Positions 58,151 through 64,000 of a stretch of 64,000 nucleotides of DNA are shown piece after piece. The notes beneath the pieces were generated by a model. That model made no database searches and was not told the origin of the DNA. It worked only from the letters and a program-made list of their open reading frames with translations. The stretch spans positions 62,001 to 126,000 of the forward strand of contig NZ_MTSD02000003.1 in NCBI RefSeq assembly GCF_001995095.2, read 5' to 3'. Within the stretch, counting starts at the first letter, position 1, and each line of letters opens with the position of its first letter. The stretch comes from Oceanospirillum linum. Its GTDB lineage: Bacteria > Pseudomonadota > Gammaproteobacteria > Pseudomonadales > Halomonadaceae. A program made the translations under genes and the position numbers.

Positions 58151-59515
58151 TTAAAGCGCCTTCACAAATACCTTAGAGTTACGCTGCCAGTTGTACAACT
58201 CCTGGCGGGCCCGAGGTAAAGCATCAACATCGGCAGGCTCAAAGCCTCGCTCACGGAACCAGTGAGCAGTATGGGTTGTTAAAACAAACAGGCGATTTAA
58301 ACCAATACGGTTAGCGCGTTTCTCAATATGCTGCAAAATCAGATCACCCCGCTGCCCACCCTGATATTGCCGATGCACCGCGACACAAGCCAGTTCGCCG
58401 ATACCTTCTTCCCCAAAAGGGTACAAGGCGGCGCAGCCGATCATCATGCCATCCAGTTCCACCACGGTGAACAGATCAATCTCATTTTCTAAACGCTCCC
58501 GTGAACGTCTTACCAGTACACCCTGCTCTTCAAGGGGTCGGATCAGCTCCAGAATACCACCGACATCTTCAATGGTGGCATCCCGTACCTGCTCATACAG
58601 CTCTTGGGTGATCATGGTGCCGCCGCCATTGCGGGTGAACAGCTCCTCGATCAATGCACCATCCTGCTGATAACTGATCAGGTGAGCACGATTGACACCA
58701 AAGCGACTGGTTTGCCATGCCGCATGAAGCGCAGCATAACCGCCGGAGGTCTCATCCAGCGTTTCAAGCCGACGACCAGCCTCACGGGGCGGCATCACCC
58801 GAATCACCTCTCCGGTATCATCCAGCAAGCCCTGCCTCTCACTGAAGACCACCAACTTATCGGCTTTCAGCTCAATGGCAGCGCGGGTGGCCACCTCCTC
58901 GACACTTAACGAGAACACCTCTCCGGTAGGCGAAAAACCTAGCGGAGGTAGCAAGACAATAGCTCGATCATCCAACTGACGATTAATCGCGTCACAATCT
59001 ACCTTACGCACCTGTCCGGTATGGCCAAAATCTTTGCCATCGATCACACCAACGGGGCGCGCCGTTATCATATTGCCTGTCGCGACACGAAGTGAAGCTC
59101 CATGCATCGGAGAGTTTGGCAGCCCCATGGATAAACGGGACTGAATATCGATACCCGCTGAACCTGCCGCATCTTTGACCGCTTCCAAAACCTCATTGGT
59201 GATCACCGGACGAGCACCGGCATACTCCAGCGATAAGCCCCGTCGCTCCAGTCGCTCCATGATCTGAGGGCGGGCACCATAAGCCAGCACCAGACGTACC
59301 CCCAGGCTATTCAGCAAGGCGAGGTCGTTGATGATATTGGCAAAGTTAGGGTGCTGAATCCCCTGTCCATCCAGCAGAACAACAAAGGTTCTGCCCCGGT
59401 GGGCATTGATATAAGGCGAAGAGTTGCGAAAACTGCGTACATAGTCACTAGTGGCCTGAAGACAGTCACGGGTGGATTTCAGGCAGTCATTTGTCGGTTG
59501 AGCAGTTGAGTCCAA
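58151..59515 (-). CDS. argA: N-acetylglutamate synthase
   Basis: Catalyses the first step of arginine synthesis, acetyl-CoA plus glutamate. It combines an amino-acid-kinase-like domain (about 30-290), where arginine feedback acts, with a C-terminal GNAT acetyltransferase domain (about 305-450; A-C-V-A-V-H-R-Q-Y-Q-G-G-Q-R-G-D motif). At 454 residues from the TTG at 59515 it is a little longer than the family, because about 22 residues precede the conserved D-Y-V-R-S-F-R-N-S-S-P-Y-I-N-A-H-R. This extension contains a repeated D-C-L-x-[SA]-T-[RS]-D, so the start is uncertain. Confidence 0.93.
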   Translation of the reverse strand: MDSTAQPTNDCLKSTRDCLQATSDYVRSFRNSSPYINAHRGRTFVVLLDGQGIQHPNFANIINDLALLNSLGVRLVLAYGARPQIMERLERRGLSLEYAGARPVITNEVLEAVKDAAGSAGIDIQSRLSMGLPNSPMHGASLRVATGNMITARPVGVIDGKDFGHTGQVRKVDCDAINRQLDDRAIVLLPPLGFSPTGEVFSLSVEEVATRAAIELKADKLVVFSERQGLLDDTGEVIRVMPPREAGRRLETLDETSGGYAALHAAWQTSRFGVNRAHLISYQQDGALIEELFTRNGGGTMITQELYEQVRDATIEDVGGILELIRPLEEQGVLVRRSRERLENEIDLFTVVELDGMMIGCAALYPFGEEGIGELACVAVHRQYQGGQRGDLILQHIEKRANRIGLNRLFVLTTHTAHWFRERGFEPADVDALPRARQELYNWQRNSKVFVKAL

Positions 59516-59665
59516 GGTCGCTAATCCCAGCAGATCAGAAAGGTAGAGTATGCTCTGGCTGATAACTGCAAACCAGAGTCAGGCGGTACAAACGATTGTA
59601 GTCGGGCAGCACGCCAGAGAAAAGAGATGAAACTTAAACGATTGAAATCACGGATAGCAGAAACA

Positions 59666-59692
59666 ACAATGGCCGCAAAAAGCGACCATTGT
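59666..59692 (-). terminator. Terminator of the DUF47-pit operon
   Basis: ACAATGG-C-CGC pairs with GCG-A-CCATTGT (one mismatch) around AAAAA. On the minus strand it is followed by TGTTTCT. Confidence 0.6.
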
Positions 59693-59717
59693 GAACGGAG
59701 TTGTCTGAAATCTCTGC

Positions 59718-60983
59718 CTAGCCAAAAATTCCCTTCAGCATAAAGAAGAAGAAAATCGACAGTGCCGCACCCGCAGGTAGTGTAATAATCCAGGACATAA
59801 AGATCGTTTTAACGATATTCATATTCAAAGCGGCCATGCCACGGGCCAGACCAACACCCAGAACAGCACCAACCAGAGTATGTGTTGTGGAGATCGGCAG
59901 CCCTGTGCCTGAGGCGATCACAACCGTCGCAGCCGCCGCCAGCGTTGCGGCAAAACCACGACTTGGCGTCAGTTCCGTAATATTCGTACCAACCGTTGCG
60001 ATAACCTTATGGCCATACATAATCAGACCAGCAACAATACCGCCGCCGCCCAGCAGCAAAATCCATGCAGGCATAACCGATTTACCAGCGACAATACCGC
60101 CACTTTCAACAACGGCAACAACCGCGGCCAACGGACCGACAGCATTTGCCACATCGTTGGAACCGTGTGCAAATGCCATGGCGCAGGCGGTAAACATCAT
60201 CAGAACGCCAAATACTTTTTCGACACTGGAGAAGTGAAACTCTTTATCTGCCTTCTCGTCCCGCTTAACCGACTTCAGCATCCAGACACCGATTAGCAGC
60301 ACACCAATACCCACAGCAACCGACCATAGGGTCGCTTCAGGAAAGCTCAGGTGCAGGCCCACATGCTTGAGCCCTTTCAGCAGCGTCACCATCGCGATGA
60401 TAAAGCCCACCAGAAACATATAGAAAGGGACATAACGTTTTGCATTTGCAAAAGGGTCATCCTTTTCAAGAATCAGCCCCTGAACACTACGGAACAGTGC
60501 AAAGGCGATCGTACCGGCCAATAGCGGAGAAACAACCCAGCTGGCTGCAATCTTACCGACTTTGCCCCAGCTAACGGCATCCATAGAGATACCCACCGCA
60601 GCAAAACCGACAATCGCCCCTACAATGGAGTGTGTGGTGGAAACCGGCCAACCAAAATGAGTGGCCACCAGCAGCCAGATACCAGCCGCCAACAGAGAGG
60701 CCAGCATACCGTACACCAGTAGTTCCGGTGTCCCGGAGAGCAGACCGGGATCGATAATGCCTTTGCGGATCGTTGCTGTCACTTCACCACCGGCAAGATA
60801 AGCACCGGCAAATTCAAACAGAATCGCAATCACAATCGCCTGCTTAATCGTAATTGCTTTAGAGCCAACAGAAGTACCCATGGCATTCGCCACATCGTTG
60901 GCACCTACGCCCCAGGCCATAAAAAAACCGAAGACACAGGCCAGGATAATAAATACATCAGTGTACTGAGCTAGAATCGACAT
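59718..60983 (-). CDS. pit: Inorganic phosphate transporter of the Pit family
   Basis: A 421-residue inner-membrane phosphate permease with about 11 helices. The two family repeats each carry the G-[A/S]-N-D-V-A-N-A signature (W-G-V-G-A-N-D-V-A-N-A-M-G-T and A-H-G-S-N-D-V-A-N-A-V-G-P) and P-[V/I]-S-T-T-H. It takes up metal-phosphate using the proton gradient. It lies 44 nt downstream of the DUF47 gene on the same strand, a widely conserved pair. Confidence 0.95.
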   Translation of the reverse strand: MSILAQYTDVFIILACVFGFFMAWGVGANDVANAMGTSVGSKAITIKQAIVIAILFEFAGAYLAGGEVTATIRKGIIDPGLLSGTPELLVYGMLASLLAAGIWLLVATHFGWPVSTTHSIVGAIVGFAAVGISMDAVSWGKVGKIAASWVVSPLLAGTIAFALFRSVQGLILEKDDPFANAKRYVPFYMFLVGFIIAMVTLLKGLKHVGLHLSFPEATLWSVAVGIGVLLIGVWMLKSVKRDEKADKEFHFSSVEKVFGVLMMFTACAMAFAHGSNDVANAVGPLAAVVAVVESGGIVAGKSVMPAWILLLGGGGIVAGLIMYGHKVIATVGTNITELTPSRGFAATLAAAATVVIASGTGLPISTTHTLVGAVLGVGLARGMAALNMNIVKTIFMSWIITLPAGAALSIFFFFMLKGIFG

Positions 60984-61027
60984 AAAATAACCATTGGTTG
61001 TCTGATATTAAGTGGTTACAACAGGCA

Positions 61028-61702
61028 TTATTTCGCCAGCAGAATCTGTAAGCGGCTACCCACACGCTCAGCCCGATCAGATACATCACCAATCCAATCG
61101 ATGATCTTATACATAAAGATCGCATCAACCGGTGGTAACTCGGTTTCGAGACTGAACAGCTGGGCACGCAGCGTAACCTGCAGTTTGTCAGCTTCGTGTT
61201 CGCAAACATCAATCTTGTGGATCTTCCTCTTCACCTGTTCAGATTCATGGCGACCAAAACCGGTTTCAATTAACTCATCGATCTCATGCAGCGCACGACT
61301 GGCATATTCTGCGGCTTTAACCGCTTTTTCGACATAGGTCATCATGGCGTCAGCTAATGAGGCAGGAATCCGCATACGGCGACCCAGCATGATACCGGCG
61401 ATGTCTTTTGTCTTATTGGCGATTTTGTCCTGAACCGTCAGCAGTTCCAGCAGATCGGAACGAGGCACAGGCATAAAAAGACTCTCCGGCATATTCATGC
61501 GGATCGCTGTTTTCATATCATCAGCTTCGTTCTCCAGGACAGCGATCCTTTGCTGCAGTTTTTCAGCGTGTTCCCAATCTTCTGCTAATACCGCCTGAAA
61601 AAATGGAATCAACTGTTCAGCACAGTTGAAGGACTTGGACATATGATCCTGCATCGGACCAAAGGGGGAGCGCCCAAAGAGCTTGGAAAATGGATTACTC
61701 AT
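61028..61702 (-). CDS. DUF47/PhoU-like phosphate transport regulator
   Basis: A 224-residue all-helical protein of the TIGR00153/DUF47 family, similar to PhoU, usually encoded upstream of Pit and thought to modulate it. Typical features: M-S-N-P-F-S-K-L-F-G-R-S-P-F at the N-terminus, E-N-E-A-D-D-M-K in the first helical repeat and C-E-H-E-A-D-K-L in the second, which are metal-binding PhoU-type motifs. The Shine-Dalgarno sequence is weak. A PhoB-like repeat array lies 58-108 bp upstream. Confidence 0.93.
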   Translation of the reverse strand: MSNPFSKLFGRSPFGPMQDHMSKSFNCAEQLIPFFQAVLAEDWEHAEKLQQRIAVLENEADDMKTAIRMNMPESLFMPVPRSDLLELLTVQDKIANKTKDIAGIMLGRRMRIPASLADAMMTYVEKAVKAAEYASRALHEIDELIETGFGRHESEQVKRKIHKIDVCEHEADKLQVTLRAQLFSLETELPPVDAIFMYKIIDWIGDVSDRAERVGSRLQILLAK

Positions 61703-61759
61703 GTGGGTATCTGCCTTGGAGTATGAATTTGCGCGAAAGTATAAGAGCTGTTTTTCGCC

Positions 61760-61810
61760 GTGTCATAAAAAAATCTCAGTTTTGTCATCTTTATTTGACT
61801 TAACTGTCAC
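61760..61810. promoter_or_regulatory. 11-bp-phased TGTCA repeats, PhoB-box-like array
   Basis: GTGTCAT (61760), TTGTCAT (61782) and CTGTCAC (61804) begin exactly 22 bp apart. ATTTGAC at 61793 and AAATCTC at 61771 fall on the intermediate 11-bp register as poor half-sites. Pho boxes are built of CTGTCAT-like heptamers every 11 bp. The array lies between DUF47-pit (minus) and the CYTH gene (plus). The rest of 61703-62018 is AT-rich, with two more TGTCA-type heptamers (ATGTCAG at 61835, ATGACAC at 61857). Confidence 0.5.
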
Positions 61811-62018
61811 GATTTCTTGGTAGGAGCAATTTATATGTCAGTTATATTACAGCTTTATGACACAGAGACCGACGTTAGCCTTTTTATGCAAACCGGTAAT
61901 GCTAAAAGCTCCTGAGGGGCTGGTATACTCGTACAATGCGCCATATCCTGAGCGGAAACCAGGTATCTCACATCTCTGATAAGAGAAGCATCATTAAATC
62001 ATTCGTCACGAGGAAGCT

Positions 62019-63482
62019 ATGGCCAAGGAAATTGAACTGAAACTGGCGATCCCCATGCAGGCCGGAACCTTGCTTCGCGAGCACGTCGCTCTTGGTCAGG
62101 CCGTAAGCTTTGACAGCAGGCTTCTGCAAAACATCTACTACGACACCAAAGACCTGCTGCTGAATCAAGCCCGGGTTGCATTACGCATCCGTAAAGTCGG
62201 TGATCATTTTATCCAGACGTTAAAAACCAGTGGCAGCGGCAGCGGAGGGCTTCATGAGCGGGGCGAGTGGGAATGGGAGCTGAGTAAACCTGAGCTGGAT
62301 CTCAGCCTGATCGACGACACCCTTCTGCCGGACACACTGAACCTGACAGAGCTGAAAACAACGCTGGAGCCCGCATTCGAAACGAACTTTACCCGCCAAC
62401 GCTGGCTGCTGAATGTCCAGCATGAACATCTGAAAGCAGAGATAGAGCTGGTACATGATCAGGGGAATGTGGTCGCACAGGGTCAGAAAGACCCCATTAG
62501 TGAAATTGAACTGGAGCTTAAGTCCGGCGATACAGACCTGCTGTTTAAAGTTGCCCATGATCTTTCAGACACGGTTCCCCTCCTGGTAAGTAATATCAGT
62601 AAGGGGCAGCGCGGCTTCCGGCTTTTTGCCCCTAAAAAAGCCGGGCTTATACCTGATCGTGTCCCGGCATTTGATCATCTGCACGGCCTCATTCGCGCCG
62701 CTCAAAACGAGCTGGACCACTTTATTGCTGCCCGGGATCAACTGGCATTCAACCGTAGCTGGGCTCTGCTGGAAAAACTGTATAACAGCCTGCGCCAGCT
62801 ACGCTGGTGCCTTTTACACCTGAGTCGCCTGGCGGATATTCCTGAGGCACTGCGTTTACCGACAGCCCTGCGCTATAAGCTACGCATGTTCAGCTATGCG
62901 CTGGAACATTTGGTCACGCTATACCAGCAGAAAGTAAGCTGGGAGCGTTTGGAAAGCTGCCCACCGGCACTGCGCAACTGCGCTGATTTCGCCGTACTGA
63001 ATGAGCAATATCAACGCCTGATGGCTGCCCCCTGGGTTGGTCAGACACTATTGGAGGTGATGCAATGGCTTTATCTGATGAACCGCGAAATGCCGGAACG
63101 CCAAATAATCGACAGTGAATCTGTATTTCAGTCTTTATTAAGCCGAGTACACCTTCCCCGCTACCCCACCGACAAGGTACTCTGGTTGCGTCAGCTGGCT
63201 CCTCTTCTTCATTTGACTCGCTGGATTCACTATCAGCATCCTAACCCGGCGCTGGGGATTCAGAAACTTCAGCAGCAAGCCATAACGATACAGTCCTGCA
63301 TTTTGCGACTTAGCGGGCTCATGTCTGAAGAGGTCACTCTGATAAGACTGCAGCAAGAGGATGAGCTCAAAGAGTATGAATCCCTGCTGAAACGTAACCA
63401 GGATGATCAATATGAGCAGGTGCTGGAGCTGGGTCGTCATGAGCTCAGCTTCAATAGTCTGCAACAAAACCTGCAGAGCTGA
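62019..63482 (+). CDS. CYTH-domain inorganic triphosphatase with degenerate CHAD-like C-terminus
   Basis: A 487-residue YgiF-like protein. The CYTH domain (1-205) begins with the metal-binding E-x-E-x-K motif (E4, E6, K8) and continues with Y-Y-D-T, L-R-I-R-K and K-T-S-G triphosphate-tunnel strands; such enzymes hydrolyse inorganic triphosphate. The C-terminal 270 residues are helical and occupy the place of a CHAD domain, but the usual H-x2-R-x3-R-R-L-R signature is replaced by Y-N-S-L-R-Q-L-R-W. GAGGAAG precedes the ATG. Divergent from the phosphate-uptake operon. Confidence 0.9.
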   Translation: MAKEIELKLAIPMQAGTLLREHVALGQAVSFDSRLLQNIYYDTKDLLLNQARVALRIRKVGDHFIQTLKTSGSGSGGLHERGEWEWELSKPELDLSLIDDTLLPDTLNLTELKTTLEPAFETNFTRQRWLLNVQHEHLKAEIELVHDQGNVVAQGQKDPISEIELELKSGDTDLLFKVAHDLSDTVPLLVSNISKGQRGFRLFAPKKAGLIPDRVPAFDHLHGLIRAAQNELDHFIAARDQLAFNRSWALLEKLYNSLRQLRWCLLHLSRLADIPEALRLPTALRYKLRMFSYALEHLVTLYQQKVSWERLESCPPALRNCADFAVLNEQYQRLMAAPWVGQTLLEVMQWLYLMNREMPERQIIDSESVFQSLLSRVHLPRYPTDKVLWLRQLAPLLHLTRWIHYQHPNPALGIQKLQQQAITIQSCILRLSGLMSEEVTLIRLQQEDELKEYESLLKRNQDDQYEQVLELGRHELSFNSLQQNLQS

Positions 63483-63533
63483 GGTTCAATGCAGGAAGTG
63501 ACATCACTCAAGAATATCCGACACAGCGTCATA

Positions 63534-63549
63534 CGGGAGCGATCTCCCG
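63534..63549 (+). terminator. Short hairpin after the CYTH gene
   Basis: CGGGAG pairs with CTCCCG around CGAT. No T-run follows, so it may be only a weak terminator. Confidence 0.35.
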
Positions 63550-63586
63550 CTGACGTTCAAGACTGATGATGCAGAAACCATTGTAA

Positions 63587-64000
63587 ATGAATACGGATAA
63601 CAACAAAGCCCATAACACAGATGCGGACAACAGTGCCGTACCGGAAACCCTGAAACAGAAGATCTATCACATCATCTTCGAAGCCAGCACACCGATGGCA
63701 AAAGGGTTTGATCTGTCTCTTATTGTACTGATTCTGCTTAGTGTCGCGCTGGTGATGCTGGACAGTGTTCAGGCAATACATGAACAGTGGCATCGCGAGC
63801 TCTATATTATCGAATGGGGCTTCACCATTATCTTTACCATTGAGTATCTGCTGCGGCTTTACAGTATTGGCAAACCTCTGAAGTACGCCACCAGCTTTTT
63901 TGGACTCGTGGATCTGCTTTGTATTATCCCCACCTATCTCAGTTTGTTTATCGTCGGTGCAGAAGTGTTTCTGGTGGTTCGACTGCTGCGGGTCCTGCGG
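63587..64000 (+). CDS. Voltage-gated ion channel, N-terminal part
   Basis: Partial: the gene runs off the right edge after 138 codons. The N-terminal 25 residues are hydrophilic. Then follow helix S1 (about 42-60, L-S-L-I-V-L-I-L-L-S-V-A-L-V-M-L-D-S), S2 (about 72-92, with F-T-I-I-F-T-I-E-Y-L-L-R-L-Y), S3 (about 103-122, L-V-D-L-L-C-I-I-P-T-Y-L) and the beginning of S4 with regularly spaced arginines (V-V-R-L-L-R-V-L-R). This is the voltage-sensor layout of potassium-type ion transporters. The ATG directly follows an in-frame TAA, fixing it as the earliest start; the Shine-Dalgarno sequence is weak. Confidence 0.88.
   Translation, partial: MNTDNNKAHNTDADNSAVPETLKQKIYHIIFEASTPMAKGFDLSLIVLILLSVALVMLDSVQAIHEQWHRELYIIEWGFTIIFTIEYLLRLYSIGKPLKYATSFFGLVDLLCIIPTYLSLFIVGAEVFLVVRLLRVLR

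Noticed and set aside
63488-63565. A 25-codon open frame between the CYTH and ion-channel genes
   Set aside because: Too short, no ribosome-binding site, and it contains the CGGGAG hairpin; more likely an untranslated spacer.

Overview
The window is a stretch of gammaproteobacterial chromosome of about 50% G+C, almost entirely core genome. Several blocks have the order known from Pseudomonas: tRNA-Leu(CAG), rnr, rlmB, rpsF, rpsR, a membrane protein, rplI, dnaB. The host is probably a motile marine member of the Oceanospirillales/Pseudomonadales. That is inferred from the Na+/proline symporter, a HiPIP next to a c553-type cytochrome, a haem-type chemoreceptor and the DUF3392, DUF3549 and YegS family proteins. 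No prophage, integrase, insertion sequence or CRISPR array was seen.

Layout. 1-0.85 kb: 3' end of fdxA, followed on the minus strand by what looks like an unannotated Csr/Rsm-type regulatory RNA with a GacA-like upstream site. 0.85-8.6 kb: parC, a NERD-like protein, a chemoreceptor with a c-type haem motif, pheA and small conserved proteins. 8.6-16.5 kb: dnaB and ribosomal protein operon, rlmB, rnr and two identical tRNA-Leu genes. 16.6-21.1 kb: endonuclease, beta-CASP hydrolase, a secreted unknown, cytochrome c553 and HiPIP. 21.4-26 kb: AraC regulator, putP, HDOD protein. 26-34.2 kb: a Toprim/DUF2220-like orphan, TetR regulator, CPA2 antiporter, ComFB protein, yegS, a DnaA-box cluster and a DUF3549 gene. 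34.3-38.9 kb: CoA-transferase, peroxiredoxin-glutaredoxin fusion with an OxyR-like site, an unknown gene overlapped by a Met/His-rich small ORF, and trxC. 38.9-49.3 kb: RDD protein, lptG-lptF, pepA, a diguanylate cyclase, holC, valS. 49.5-54.7 kb: yqiA-parE, a REP-like element, a LysE-type exporter, and a small accessory pocket with a HEPN/MNT toxin-antitoxin pair and an orphan membrane protein. 54.8-64 kb: ilvD, ald, argA, a phosphate block (DUF47 protein, pit, CYTH triphosphatase) with a PhoB-like repeat array, and the start of a voltage-gated ion channel.

Functional threads. Both topoisomerase IV subunits are present but 47 kb apart. Amino-acid metabolism is represented by pheA, ilvD, ald, argA and putP. 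Redox defence is represented by the Prx-Grx fusion and TrxC. Signalling is represented by the GGDEF enzyme, ComFB protein, HDOD protein, chemoreceptor and Csr/Rsm-type RNA. The observations most worth a second look are the GGA-rich RNA beside fdxA, the DnaA-box cluster at 32.6-33.0 kb, the 11-bp-phased array upstream of DUF47-pit, the Toprim orphan and the haem chemoreceptor. Start codons were often moved inward from the longest open frame where a ribosome-binding site supported it. All family assignments come from reading the sequence; no database search was run.
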